The position numbers were made by a program, and so were the translations under genes. Positions 1-9,161 of a DNA stretch of 63,117 nt are shown piece by piece. The notes under the pieces were generated by a model. That model was not told where the DNA came from and ran no database searches. It saw only the letters and a list, made by a program, of their open reading frames with translations. Position 1 is the first letter of the stretch; every line of letters begins with the position of its first letter. Source of the stretch: Actinotalea caeni (lineage in GTDB: Bacteria; Actinomycetota; Actinomycetes; Actinomycetales; Beutenbergiaceae). Where the stretch lies: positions 1 through 63,117 of the forward strand of contig NZ_WNXX01000019.1 of the NCBI RefSeq assembly GCF_009733795.1. Reading direction: 5' to 3'.

Positions 1-132
1 CGACCGGCCGGAGCGAGCCGCGCATTACGGTGGACCAAGAGAAGGCCTCCCTCGAGTGACGTTGAACACCACTCAGAATGGAGGCCTTCTCCCTACATCC
101 GTGTCACCAACGTGCTGACCGAGTACAGCTAG
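1..132 (+). other. possible 3' end of an unknown ORF entering the window
   Basis: Frame 1 is open from the first base to a TAG at 130-132 and would encode a 43-residue C-terminus ending in ...IRVTNVLTEYS. I do not recognise it. It contains a 12-bp perfect inverted repeat (see 39-91), and its last codons overlap the stop of the convergent VOC gene. It could be the tail of a transposase or hypothetical gene, or chance in a GC-rich sequence. Low confidence. Confidence 0.2.
39..91. repeat. 12-bp perfect inverted repeat (stem-loop)
   Basis: GAGAAGGCCTCC at 39-50 is exactly the reverse complement of GGAGGCCTTCTC at 80-91, with a 29-nt loop. Each arm contains the palindrome AGGCCT. It lies just beyond the 3' end of the minus-strand VOC gene, so it could act as a terminator or be a decayed element end. 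There is no T-run. Confidence 0.5.
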
Positions 133-539
133 CGCACGCGCGTGGCGAGCACCTCGTCGTAGTGCGCGTTCTTCATGACTCCGAGCACGTTGCCGAACGG
201 GTCGGTCACCGAGGCGGTGACGAACCCCTCGCCGCGCACCGTCGGGCCGGCCAGTGGCGTCGCGCCGAGCGCCAGCAGCCGCTCGAACGCGGCGTGGACG
301 TCGTCGACCGCCCAGTGCAGCACGCTGCCCCCGGGTGCGCCGACGGGGTAGGGGGCGTAGGCGGCGTCGACGACGCCGACCTCGGTCTCCAGGTCGCCCA
401 CGCGCCACTCCGCGTAGGCGGGCGGGCCCTCGACGGGGCGACGGAAGTACGGCTGAGCGCCGAACAGCTCGGTGTACCACGCGATCGCGGCCGGCATGTC
501 GGCGGCGTAGACGTTGACGGTGGCGGGGCCTCGGAACAT
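129..539 (-). CDS. VOC-family (glyoxalase/bleomycin-resistance fold) protein
   Basis: This 136-residue protein has the vicinal-oxygen-chelate fold. It opens with VNVYAADMPAAIAWYTELFG, the usual first beta-alpha unit in which a helix ends at W-Y-x-x-L-F. It closes with SVTDPFGNVLGVMKN, the typical last strands containing D-P-x-G-N. The length is normal for a single-domain dimeric VOC protein. The substrate cannot be told; such stand-alone proteins are often annotated as PhnB- or glyoxalase-like. An AGGAG ribosome site sits at 548-552 (minus strand), about 8 nt before the ATG. The gene is divergent from the WYL regulator, and the shared 87-bp gap holds a perfect operator-like palindrome, so the regulator probably controls it. 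Confidence 0.85.
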   Translation of the reverse strand: MFRGPATVNVYAADMPAAIAWYTELFGAQPYFRRPVEGPPAYAEWRVGDLETEVGVVDAAYAPYPVGAPGGSVLHWAVDDVHAAFERLLALGATPLAGPTVRGEGFVTASVTDPFGNVLGVMKNAHYDEVLATRVR

Positions 540-586
540 CTGGGTTCTCCTCTCGAGGTGGGTCGTTGACCAGCCTCGCTGCCAAA

Positions 587-605
587 GTGCTCATCCAGTG
601 AGCAC
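587..605. promoter_or_regulatory. operator-like palindrome between VOC gene and WYL regulator
   Basis: GTGCTCA-TCCAG-TGAGCAC is a perfect 7-bp inverted repeat with a 5-nt spacer. It is centred about 31 nt upstream of the regulator's GTG start at 627. A -10-like CAGCAT (615-620) ends 6 nt before that GTG, so the palindrome would cover the -35 region of a leaderless regulator transcript and also the upstream region of the divergent VOC gene. This is what an autoregulatory site of an HTH/WYL protein would look like; binding is inferred. Confidence 0.6.
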
Positions 606-626
606 GTTTCGTGACAGCATCGACAC

Positions 627-1574
627 GTGCGCGCGGACCGGTTGGTGGCGGCGACGCTGTACCTGCAGCGGCGCGGTCGCGTGACGGCCGCGGAGCTGGC
701 CGAGCACCTGGAGGTGTCCCTCGCCACGGCGCGGCGCGACCTCGAGGCGCTCGGCGCCGCCGGCATCCCGGTCTACCCGCAACCCGGCCGCCGCGGCGGC
801 TGGCAGCTCGTCGGGGGCGCCCGCACCGACCTGTCCGGGCTCTCCGAGCCCGAGGTCCGTGCGCTGTTCCTCGCGCTGGGCGGCCTCGACGGCGGCGCAC
901 CCGCTGCCGGCACCGCGCTCGCCAAGCTGGTGCGCGCCCTGCCCGAGCCGTTCCGCGACGTCGCCGAGGTCGCGTCGTCCGCGCGCCGCCGCGACCCGTC
1001 GGGCTGGGAGCGCCCCGCCGACGAGCCGCCGGCGCTGCTCGCACGCCTGGAGGACACCGTGCTGCGGCGTCGTGCCTGCGAGATCGGTTACCGCCGGCGC
1101 GGGTCCGCCGGGGTGCGGCACGTCGAGGTCGAGCCCTGGCGGCTGCTCGAGAAGGCCGGGGTCGTCTACCTCCTCGCGGGCACCGCGCGCGGCCCGCGGA
1201 CGTATCGCGTCGACCGCGTCGTCGCCCTCATGCCTCTCGACCGCACGATCGAGCGGCCCGACGACGGCGAGCTCGACCGCATCTGGGAGGAGACCTCCGA
1301 CGTCGTGCGGGCGGCCCGCACCGACGTCACCGCCCGGGTGCGCGCCGACCCCGCGGCGCTGCGCGTGCTCGCCGACCTCTTCGGGAGCGCGTTCACCCCG
1401 ACCGAGGTCGAGGACGAGGCGGTCGTGGCGGCGCACACCGAGCGCGGCCTCGCCGAGCAGCTCGCCGGGTGGGGCGGTCGGGTCCGGGTGCTCGACGCAC
1501 CTGGCGTTGTCGCCGAGCTCCGCGCGATCGGTGCCGAGCTGCTCGCCGCCTACGACGACGCCACGACCGCCTGA
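627..1574 (+). CDS. HTH + WYL-domain transcriptional regulator (YafY/DeoR-like)
   Basis: This 315-residue protein starts with a winged HTH (residues 2-50). It begins RADRLVAATLYLQRRG and continues with TAAELAEHLEVSLATARRDLEAL, the classic HTH_11 of YafY-type regulators, followed by the wing GRRGGWQL. The middle and C-terminal parts form a WYL domain: the stretch VEPWRLLEKAGVVYLLAGTA matches its W-Y-L core and is followed by a YRVDRV segment. WYL domains are thought to sense small ligands or nucleic acids. The length is typical. The GTG start directly follows a -10-like hexamer, suggesting a leaderless message. The divergent VOC gene is the likely target, via the palindrome at 587-605. Confidence 0.9.
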   Translation: MRADRLVAATLYLQRRGRVTAAELAEHLEVSLATARRDLEALGAAGIPVYPQPGRRGGWQLVGGARTDLSGLSEPEVRALFLALGGLDGGAPAAGTALAKLVRALPEPFRDVAEVASSARRRDPSGWERPADEPPALLARLEDTVLRRRACEIGYRRRGSAGVRHVEVEPWRLLEKAGVVYLLAGTARGPRTYRVDRVVALMPLDRTIERPDDGELDRIWEETSDVVRAARTDVTARVRADPAALRVLADLFGSAFTPTEVEDEAVVAAHTERGLAEQLAGWGGRVRVLDAPGVVAELRAIGAELLAAYDDATTA

Positions 1575-1583
1575 GGCCGCCGG

Positions 1584-1805
1584 GTGCGCCGCCGCCCCGC
1601 GTCGACCACTCGCCCCGGCGGCGGGCGACCGGTGACCTGGTCCGCCGCCCGCGCCGCCCCGATCGTCGACGCCGTGCGCGCGCCGGGCAGGCGCCTGCTC
1701 GACCGCCCCGGGCACCCGCTGGCGGCCGAGCTCGACCAGGCGGTCGTTCCGTGGGTGCGCGGCCACCGGGAGCCGATGGGCTTCGTCGCGCTCCTGGTGG
1801 GATGA
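1584..1805 (+). CDS. small hypothetical protein
   Basis: A 73-codon frame with a GTG start lies 9 nt after the WYL regulator stop. Its second half (around ...AELDQAVVPWVRGHREPMGF...) has the G/C-ending codon pattern seen in neighbouring genes; its first half is Arg/Pro-rich and less convincing. It belongs to no family I recognise and has no clear ribosome site. It could be a short co-transcribed gene or non-coding sequence. Confidence 0.3.
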   Translation: MRRRPASTTRPGGGRPVTWSAARAAPIVDAVRAPGRRLLDRPGHPLAAELDQAVVPWVRGHREPMGFVALLVG

Positions 1806-1824
1806 TGGGGCCAGGAGGACCAGC

Positions 1825-2016
1825 ATGAGCAGCACCTCACCGGCACGAGCGGCCTGGGTCGACCCGCGCGAGCAGGTCGAGTGGTCGGTGCGGCTCGCCA
1901 CCGGTCGGCTCGCCGGCCGCCGGTTCGGCTCGCGCGAGGAGGCCGAGGCGTGGGCCGACGCCGCCGCAGGCGACGAGGTCGTCTCCTTCAACCCGGTGTG
2001 CGACTGCGAGATGTAG
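1825..2016 (+). CDS. small hypothetical protein (63 aa)
   Basis: A perfect AGGAGG at 1813-1818 precedes the ATG by 6 nt, and the codon pattern is coding-like. The 63-residue product is soluble and acidic, with residues 20-50 reading like a short sheet-helix unit (VEWSVRLATGRLAGRRFGSR, then EEAEAWADAA). It ends in CDCEM. I do not recognise a family. The gene precedes the rip1 promoter and probably forms a short transcription unit of its own. Confidence 0.6.
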   Translation: MSSTSPARAAWVDPREQVEWSVRLATGRLAGRRFGSREEAEAWADAAAGDEVVSFNPVCDCEM

Positions 2017-2075
2017 GGCAGGGCTGCCCGTCGGGTGCGCGGCCGCGGGCAGGGCCGAGCACGCTCGCGCGTGCT

Positions 2076-2081
2076 TAGACT
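2076..2081 (+). promoter_or_regulatory. -10 element (TAGACT), leaderless rip1 transcript
   Basis: TAGACT ends 6 nt before the GTG start at 2088 and there is no ribosome site in between. The same spacing recurs before many genes in this window. Confidence 0.6.
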
Positions 2082-2087
2082 CGGGCG

Positions 2088-3431
2088 GTGACCTTCTGGA
2101 TCGGTGTCCTCGCGGTCGCCGTCGGCCTCATGATCTCGATCGCGCTGCACGAGATCGGCCACCTGCTGCCCGCGAAGCGGTTCGGCGTGCGCGTGCCGCA
2201 GTACTTCGTCGGCTTCGGCCCCACGGTGTGGTCGCGGCGGCGCGGCGAGACCGAGTACGGCGTCAAGGCGATCCCGCTCGGCGGCTTCGTGCGGATGATC
2301 GGCATGTTCCCGCCCGCGCGCGAGACCCTCAGCGAGGACGCCGCCGTCGAGCAGCGGCTCCGCAGCCGCGGCATCCGCGGCTGGGCGCGCAACGTCGCCG
2401 AGGACGCCCGCGCGGTGTCGCTCGAGGAGGTCGGGCCGGGGGACGACAAGCGCGCCTTCTACCAGCTCAGCACCCCGAAGAAGCTCGCCGTCATGTTCGG
2501 CGGCCCGGTGGTCAACCTCATCCTCAGCGCGCTGCTGTTCACGATCATCCTCTCGGTGATCGGGCTGCCGACGCTCGCCACCAGCACGGTGTCACGCGTG
2601 ATGCCGTGCGTCGCCTCCGCCACCGGCGAGACCTGCCCGGACGGCGTCGAGGACTCGCCGTCGGCGCTCGCCGGCTTCGAGCAGGGCGACACGATCGTGT
2701 CGTGGGGCGGCACCCCGACCGAGGACTGGGCCGACGTCTCGTCGGCGATCCGCAGCGGTGGCACCGACCCGGTCGAGGTCGTGGTCGACCGCGACGGCGA
2801 GCAGGTCACGCTCACGGTGACGCCGGCCCTCGTCGAGCGGCCGGTCTACGACGCCGAGACCGGGGAGCCGGTCGTCGACGCCGACGGCACGCAGGTCACC
2901 GAGGAGGTCCCCTACGTGGGGCTGGTCGCGCTCGCGGCGCGGGAGCGGCAGCCGGTCACCGCCGTGCCGGGGGTAATCGGGGAGCAGCTGCGGCTGACGG
3001 CCGGGGTGGTCCTGACGCTGCCGCAGCGGCTGGTCTCGATCGCTCAGTCGCTGTTCGGCGACGCCGAGCGTGACCCGAACATCGTGGGGATCATCGGCGT
3101 CGGCCGCGCGGCGGGCGACCTCACCGAGGCCAGCGCGGAGTCCGGGTTCCTGTCGCAGCTGACGAACATCCTGCTGATCCTCGCGAGCCTCAACATGGCG
3201 CTGTTCGTCTTCAACATGATCCCGCTGCCGCCGCTGGACGGCGGGCACATCGCCGGCGCGCTCTACGAGGGCGCCCGACGGCAGGTCGCCCGCTGGCGGG
3301 ACCGGCCCGACCCGGGCTTCGCCGACACCGCGAAGCTGATGCCGCTCACCTACGGCGTCGTCGTGCTGTTCCTCGGGATGTTCGTGCTGCTCGCCGCCGC
3401 CGACATCCTCAAGCCGGTCGCGTTCACCTAG
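2088..3431 (+). CDS. rip1: site-2 intramembrane zinc metalloprotease (Rip1/RseP, M50 family)
   Basis: This 447-residue protein cleaves transmembrane substrates such as anti-sigma factors inside the cytoplasmic membrane. The zinc motif HEIGH (residues 21-25; H21 and H25 bind zinc, E22 is catalytic) lies in the first membrane helix. A PDZ domain is in the middle, in the region containing AGFEQGDTIVSWGG. The third zinc ligand is in LDGG (383-386), within a later helix (FNMIPLPPLDGGHI), and a final hydrophobic helix ends the protein. The length matches mycobacterial Rip1. In most actinobacteria dxr, rip1 and ispG are adjacent; ispG follows here, but dxr is not upstream in this window. Confidence 0.95.
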   Translation: MTFWIGVLAVAVGLMISIALHEIGHLLPAKRFGVRVPQYFVGFGPTVWSRRRGETEYGVKAIPLGGFVRMIGMFPPARETLSEDAAVEQRLRSRGIRGWARNVAEDARAVSLEEVGPGDDKRAFYQLSTPKKLAVMFGGPVVNLILSALLFTIILSVIGLPTLATSTVSRVMPCVASATGETCPDGVEDSPSALAGFEQGDTIVSWGGTPTEDWADVSSAIRSGGTDPVEVVVDRDGEQVTLTVTPALVERPVYDAETGEPVVDADGTQVTEEVPYVGLVALAARERQPVTAVPGVIGEQLRLTAGVVLTLPQRLVSIAQSLFGDAERDPNIVGIIGVGRAAGDLTEASAESGFLSQLTNILLILASLNMALFVFNMIPLPPLDGGHIAGALYEGARRQVARWRDRPDPGFADTAKLMPLTYGVVVLFLGMFVLLAAADILKPVAFT

Positions 3432-3503
3432 CGGTGCCTGTGAGTTCGGCCACCGGTGGTGCCGGTGGCCGGTGTGCACCACAGGTTCTCCACGTCGCGG
3501 TGC

Positions 3504-3509
3504 GATACT
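3504..3509 (+). promoter_or_regulatory. -10 element (GATACT) for ispG
   Basis: GATACT ends 6 nt before the GTG at 3516. This supports that GTG as the start of ispG rather than the in-frame GTG 60 nt upstream. Confidence 0.5.
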
Positions 3510-3515
3510 GCCACG

Positions 3516-4670
<1,155 letters not shown>

Positions 4671-4679
4671 CCGACGGCC

Positions 4680-5543
4680 ATGCGGCGCTGGCCCTGGCAG
4701 TCGACGGCCGAGCCGTCCCCGGTGCTCGTGCGTGACGCCCGGCACGTCGACATGGCCAGCGTGCTCGACTTCTGCCGGCGGCAGCCGGTCGAGGCCGCGC
4801 TGCTGGGCGAGCACGTCGAGGCGATGCTCACCAGCCCGCAGCTGCGCGACCAGCTGCTGTGCGTCAGCACGCCGGAGGGCCTGCAGGGGCTGTGCTGGAC
4901 CGGCGGCAACATGGTGCCGCTCGGCATCGACACCTCGCTGATGCCCGAGGTCGCCGCGGAGGTGCGGCGGCGCAACAGGCGCTACTCCTCGATCGTCGGC
5001 CCCGCCCGCGAGGTGCTCGCGCTGTGGGACCTGCTCGCGCCGCACGCGCCGCCCGCCCGGGACGTGCGCCCGGAGCAGCCCTCGATGGTCATCGCCGAGG
5101 ACCCGCACGTCGAGCCCGACCCCGAGGTCCGGCTGACGACCGAGGACGACATCGAGGCGTTGATGCCCGCGTGCGTCGCGATGTTCACCGAGGAGGTCGG
5201 CTACTCGCCGCTGAGCGTGGGCGGCGGCTACGAGCGGCGTGTGCGCTCGCTCGTGGCGGCCGGGCGGTCGCTCGCGCGCATCGAGGACGGCCGGGTGGTC
5301 TTCAAGGCCGAGCTGGGCACGATCGCGCTCGGCGTCACCCAGGTGCAGGGCGTGTGGGTCGCGCCGGAGCTGCGGGGCCAGGGCCTGGCGCGCGCGGGCA
5401 TGGCGGCGGTCGTCGCGTACGCGCGGGCGCAGGTCGCCCCGACCGTGTCGCTGTACGTCAACGCCTACAACACCGCGGCGATCCGGGTCTACGACGCCGT
5501 GGGGTTCCGCCGCGTCGGGACGTTCGCGACCGTCCTGTTCTGA
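4680..5543 (+). CDS. GNAT-family N-acetyltransferase with N-terminal DUF4081-like domain
   Basis: This 287-residue protein consists of an N-terminal domain (about 1-130) of the DUF4081 type and a C-terminal GNAT domain. In the GNAT domain the acetyl-CoA loop is V-x-x-x-x-R-G-Q-G-L-A-R (APELRGQGLARAGM). It is followed by SLYVNAYNTAAIRVYDAVGF, the usual beta5-alpha4 pair. The substrate is unknown. In many actinobacteria this gene directly follows ispG, as here (9-nt gap), so it is likely co-transcribed. It converges on the Fpg-type gene with an 18-nt gap. Confidence 0.9.
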   Translation: MRRWPWQSTAEPSPVLVRDARHVDMASVLDFCRRQPVEAALLGEHVEAMLTSPQLRDQLLCVSTPEGLQGLCWTGGNMVPLGIDTSLMPEVAAEVRRRNRRYSSIVGPAREVLALWDLLAPHAPPARDVRPEQPSMVIAEDPHVEPDPEVRLTTEDDIEALMPACVAMFTEEVGYSPLSVGGGYERRVRSLVAAGRSLARIEDGRVVFKAELGTIALGVTQVQGVWVAPELRGQGLARAGMAAVVAYARAQVAPTVSLYVNAYNTAAIRVYDAVGFRRVGTFATVLF

Positions 5544-5561
5544 CGCCGTCCCGGGGGGCGG

Positions 5562-6443
5562 CTACTTCAGCAGCTTCGACATCCGCCGGTCGGCGAGCAC
5601 CTTGCCGCCGGTCTGGCAGGTGGCGCAGTACTGCAGCGAGGAGTCGGCGAAGCTGACCTCGCGCACCACGTCGCCGCACACCGGGCACGCCTCGCCGGTG
5701 CGCCCGTGCACGCGCATGCCCGCACGCTTGGCGTCCTTGAGCTCGGCGGCCGGCTTGCCCGACGACGTCTCGATCGCCGCGCGCAGCGTCTCGCCGATCG
5801 CGGTGTGCAGGCGCGCGAGGACATCCTCGTCGGCGGCGATCGCCCTCGTCTGCGCGAACGGGCTGATGCGGGCGACGTGCAGGATCTCGTCGGAGTAGGC
5901 GTTGCCGATGCCGGCGATGCCCGACTGGTCGCGCAGCAGCCCCTTGACCTGCTGGTTCCTCGCCGTCAGCAGGTCGCGCAGAGCCTCGCGCGTGAAGTCC
6001 TCGGCCAGCGGGTCCGGGCCGAGGGTCGCGACCATCGGCACCTCGGTCGGGTCGGCGACGACGTAGACCGCGAGCTTGCGCCGGGTGCCGGCCTCGGTCA
6101 GGTCGAACCCGGTGCCGGCGTCGGTGACGACGCGCAGCGCGAGCGGCGACTTCGGGCTCGGCCGCGGCGTCGTCCTCGGCACCTCGTCGTACCAGCGCAA
6201 CCAGCCCGCGCGCGCCAGGTGGAACACGAGGTGCCGCTCGCCGTCGGCGGTGGTGATCGCGACGTCGAGCCACTTGCCGTGCCGCGCGACCCCGGTCACC
6301 TCGCCGCCGTGCAGCGTCTCGGGGCCGATCGCGAAGGTCTTGAGCGCGGTGAACGCCACCAGCCGGACCTCGCTGATCGTGCGCCCGCGCAGGCGCTCGT
6401 CGAGGAAGTCGACCAGGCCCTGGACCTCGGGCATCTCGGGCAT
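5562..6443 (-). CDS. Fpg/Nei-family DNA glycosylase-AP lyase
   Basis: This base-excision-repair enzyme starts MPEMPEVQ: P2 is the Schiff-base nucleophile and E3 the acid/base after Met removal, as in formamidopyrimidine-DNA glycosylase. The 293-residue length fits. A helix-two-turn-helix region (LRDQSGIAGIGNAYSDEIL) precedes a C-terminal zinc finger with CPVC and CATC about 20 residues apart. An in-frame ATG farther upstream would remove the catalytic proline from position 2, so the start at 6443 is certain. A -10-like TACCGT lies 6 nt before it. Whether it acts on 8-oxoguanine (MutM) or is a related paralogue cannot be decided. A second Nei-type gene is at 49605-50390. Confidence 0.92.
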   Translation of the reverse strand: MPEMPEVQGLVDFLDERLRGRTISEVRLVAFTALKTFAIGPETLHGGEVTGVARHGKWLDVAITTADGERHLVFHLARAGWLRWYDEVPRTTPRPSPKSPLALRVVTDAGTGFDLTEAGTRRKLAVYVVADPTEVPMVATLGPDPLAEDFTREALRDLLTARNQQVKGLLRDQSGIAGIGNAYSDEILHVARISPFAQTRAIAADEDVLARLHTAIGETLRAAIETSSGKPAAELKDAKRAGMRVHGRTGEACPVCGDVVREVSFADSSLQYCATCQTGGKVLADRRMSKLLK

Positions 6444-6449
6444 GGGGAC

Positions 6450-6455
6450 ACGGTA
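6450..6455 (-). promoter_or_regulatory. -10 element (TACCGT) for the Fpg-type gene
   Basis: On the minus strand TACCGT ends 6 nt before the ATG at 6443, consistent with a leaderless transcript. The divergent proS promoter starts 75 bp away. Confidence 0.5.
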
Positions 6456-6530
6456 GCCACCCACGCGCGGACCCGCACCGCCCCGGGCGGCGGGCCGGGC
6501 CGGGCGGCGTGCGAGGACTCCACCGACGCA

Positions 6531-6536
6531 TAGACT
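6531..6536 (+). promoter_or_regulatory. -10 element (TAGACT) for proS
   Basis: TAGACT ends 7 nt before the GTG at 6544. No ribosome site is present, suggesting a leaderless message. Confidence 0.6.
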
Positions 6537-6543
6537 CGCCCGC

Positions 6544-8343
6544 GTGCTGAGGATGTCGAGCCTGTTCGTCAGGACGTTGCGTGAGGACCCCGCCGATGCC
6601 GAGGTCGCGAGCCACAAGTGGCTCGTGCGTGCCGGCTACATCAGGCGTGCCGCACCGGGCATCTACACGTGGCTGCCGCTGGGGCTGCGCGTCCTCGCCA
6701 AGGTCGAGGCGGTCGTGCGCGAGGAGATGGACGCGATCGGCGCCCAGGAGGTGCACTTCCCGGCGCTGCTGCCGCGCGAGCCCTACGAGGCCACCGGCCG
6801 CTGGACCGAGTACGGGCCCAACCTGTTCCGGCTGCAGGACCGCCGCGGCAACGACATGCTGCTGGCGCCCACGCACGAGGAGATGTTCACGCTGCTCGTC
6901 GGCGACACCTACTCCTCGTACAAGGAGCTGCCGCTGACGCTGTACCAGATCCAGACGAAGTACCGCGACGAGGCGCGACCCCGCGCCGGGCTGCTGCGCG
7001 GCCGCGAGTTCATCATGAAGGACGCCTACTCCTTCGACCTCGACGACACCGGGCTCGAGAAGTCCTACATGGCCCAGCGCGGCGCCTACCAGCGGATCTT
7101 CGACCGGCTCGGGCTGGAGTACGTCATCGTCACCGCCACCTCGGGCGCGATGGGCGGCTCCCGCAGCGAGGAGTTCCTGTTCCCGTGCGACATCGGCGAG
7201 GACACGTTCGTGCGCTCGCCCGGCGGCTACGCGGCCAACGTGGAGGCGGTCGCGACGCTGCCCCCGCCGCCGCCCGACCCGGCGGCCGTCGCGGCGCTGC
7301 CGCCCGCCGTCGTGCACGACACCCCGAACACGCCCACGATCGAGACGCTCGTCGACGTCGCCAACGCCGAGCACCCGCGCGACGACGGCCGGGCCTGGAC
7401 GGCCGCGGACACGCTGAAGAACGTCGTGGTCACCTACGTGCACCCGGGCGGGGAGCGTGAGCTCGTCGTCATCGGCATGCCGGGGGACCGGCAGCTGGAC
7501 CTCAAGCGGCTCGAGGCCGTGGCGTTCCCCGCCGAGGTCGAGCAGGCCACCGAGGACGACCTCAAGGCGCACCCGGAGCTCGTGCCCGGCTACATCGGCC
7601 CCGAGGTGCTCGGCCCGAACGCGGGTCAGGGCGAGGACGGCGAGCGCACCTCCGTGCGGTACTACCTCGACCCCCGTGTCGTCGACGGCACCGCCTGGGT
7701 CACCGGCGCCAACGAGCCCGGCCGGCACGTGTTCGGGCTGGTCGCCGGTCGCGACTTCACCGCCGACGGCGTGCTCGACGTCGCCGAGGTGCGCGAGGGC
7801 GACCCCGCGCCCGACGGCTCCGGCCCGCTGGAGCTCGCGCGCGGCATCGAGATCGGCCACATCTTCGCGCTCGGCCAGAAGTACGCGAAGGCGCTCGACC
7901 TCAAGGTCCTCGACGCCAACGGCAAGGCCGTCACGGTGACGATGGGCTCCTACGGCGTGGGTGTGACCCGCGTGCTGGCGTGCATCGCGGAGAAGTACTC
8001 CGACGACGCCGGGCTCGCGTGGCCGGTGCAGGTCGCGCCCGCGCACGTGCACGTCGTGGCGACCGGCAAGGACCAGGCGGTCTTCGACGAGGCCGAGCGG
8101 CTCGCCGCGGCGCTCGAGGACGCCGGCCTGGAGGTCCTGATCGACGACCGTCCCAAGACCTCGCCGGGCGTGAAGTTCGCCGACTCCGAGATCCTCGGCG
8201 TCCCCTACGTCCTCGTCGTCGGCCGCGGGCTCGCGCAGGGCGTCGTCGAGGTGCGCACCCGCGCGACCGGCGAGCGTGTCGAGCTCGCGCCGGACGCCGC
8301 GGTGGCGCACCTGACCGAGACCGTCAGGTCTGCGCTGTCCTGA
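6544..8343 (+). CDS. proS: prolyl-tRNA synthetase (bacterial type, with editing domain)
   Basis: ProRS charges tRNA-Pro in the cytosol. The 599-residue protein begins with the family N-terminus [20 protein letters not shown]. Class II motif 2 is around [19 protein letters not shown] and motif 3 is [10 protein letters not shown]. Between them, roughly residues 235-400, is the YbaK-like INS domain that hydrolyses Ala-tRNA-Pro (e.g. [15 protein letters not shown]). The C-terminal anticodon-binding domain follows ([20 protein letters not shown]). GTG at 6544 is favoured over ATG at 6553 because it follows the -10 hexamer by 7 nt and matches homologous N-termini. Its 3' end overlaps the convergent phosphotransferase gene by 20 nt. 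Confidence 0.96.
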   Translation: MLRMSSLFVRTLREDPADAEVASHKWLVRAGYIRRAAPGIYTWLPLGLRVLAKVEAVVREEMDAIGAQEVHFPALLPREPYEATGRWTEYGPNLFRLQDRRGNDMLLAPTHEEMFTLLVGDTYSSYKELPLTLYQIQTKYRDEARPRAGLLRGREFIMKDAYSFDLDDTGLEKSYMAQRGAYQRIFDRLGLEYVIVTATSGAMGGSRSEEFLFPCDIGEDTFVRSPGGYAANVEAVATLPPPPPDPAAVAALPPAVVHDTPNTPTIETLVDVANAEHPRDDGRAWTAADTLKNVVVTYVHPGGERELVVIGMPGDRQLDLKRLEAVAFPAEVEQATEDDLKAHPELVPGYIGPEVLGPNAGQGEDGERTSVRYYLDPRVVDGTAWVTGANEPGRHVFGLVAGRDFTADGVLDVAEVREGDPAPDGSGPLELARGIEIGHIFALGQKYAKALDLKVLDANGKAVTVTMGSYGVGVTRVLACIAEKYSDDAGLAWPVQVAPAHVHVVATGKDQAVFDEAERLAAALEDAGLEVLIDDRPKTSPGVKFADSEILGVPYVLVVGRGLAQGVVEVRTRATGERVELAPDAAVAHLTETVRSALS

Positions 8344-9148
8344 CGCCGAGCGGCGCGAGCGCGCGCACGAAGGCCGAGACGTCGGGCGGCTGGTCGCTGA
8401 GCAGCCGGAACAGGGCCGAGCGGATCATCGCCTGGCGCGGTGCGCCGTCGGTCCACGCCTCGATCGCGGCGGGGTCGGCGCCCCACCACATCACCGAGTC
8501 GAGCACGCACGTCGCCTCGGCCCACAGCGCCGGCCGCCAGTAGGGGGCGACGTCGATGACGACCGGTGAGCCCTCGGCGTCGAGCAGGACGTTGCCCGCC
8601 AGGTCGCCGTGCACGAGCTGGTCGGGGCCGAGGGGGGTCTCGTCGCGCTGCTCGGCGAGCTCGCGCGCCAGCGCGCCGGCGGGGGTGTCGTCCAGGTCGT
8701 CGGGGATCTCGCCCTCGCCGAACGCGATCCGCTCCGCGCGCGACCACCGGTCGCGCGGCGGCTGGTGGCGCAGCGGCCAGCCGGGGAAGCGCGGCTCGAG
8801 CTCGGCGTGCAGCACCGCCCCGACGGCGCGCACAGCCTCGAGGTCGACCAGCAGCACGGCGCCTGGCTCGTAGCGGCTCGCCGACCAGCCCTCGACGACC
8901 CAGCTCCCGTCGCGGGCGGGTACGGGCATCGCGACCCGCAGGTCGCGGCGGTCGCGCCCGGCGCGGGTGTCGAGGTCGACGGCGAGGCGGGCCAGCTCGG
9001 GAGCGAGCGCGTCCTGCACGAGCGGGTCACGACCGGGGGAGAGCACGAGGTCGCCCGCGCGCACCGACCCGCCCTGGCCGCCCGCGAGAGGCTCGACGTC
9101 CCCGGGCACCGCGAACAGGTCGAGGACGTGCTCCGAGGGTGGTTGCAT
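8324..9148 (-). CDS. phosphotransferase-like protein (APH/kinase fold)
   Basis: This 274-residue protein resembles aminoglycoside-phosphotransferase-fold proteins found near proS in actinobacteria. The Brenner-type catalytic loop is visible as [20 protein letters not shown] (H-G-D-x-x-x-x-N). It is followed by [11 protein letters not shown], where the D of the DFG-like metal site falls. The N-terminal nucleotide-binding half is poorly conserved ([20 protein letters not shown] may hold the glycine loop), so the substrate is unknown. The start ATG at 9148 is set by a TAGCGT hexamer 7 nt upstream. The last 20 nt overlap the end of proS on the other strand. Confidence 0.8.
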   Translation of the reverse strand: MQPPSEHVLDLFAVPGDVEPLAGGQGGSVRAGDLVLSPGRDPLVQDALAPELARLAVDLDTRAGRDRRDLRVAMPVPARDGSWVVEGWSASRYEPGAVLLVDLEAVRAVGAVLHAELEPRFPGWPLRHQPPRDRWSRAERIAFGEGEIPDDLDDTPAGALARELAEQRDETPLGPDQLVHGDLAGNVLLDAEGSPVVIDVAPYWRPALWAEATCVLDSVMWWGADPAAIEAWTDGAPRQAMIRSALFRLLSDQPPDVSAFVRALAPLGVRTAQT

Positions 9149-9155
9149 GCCCGCC

Positions 9156-9161
9156 ACGCTA
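9156..9161 (-). promoter_or_regulatory. -10 element (TAGCGT) for the phosphotransferase gene
   Basis: It ends 7 nt upstream of the ATG at 9148 and lies inside the 3' end of the next gene upstream. A leaderless start is inferred. Confidence 0.45.

Noticed and set aside
8324-8343. Overlap of proS and the phosphotransferase gene as an assembly error
   Set aside because: Both C-termini look normal and convergent 3' overlaps of this size are common in compact high-GC genomes.
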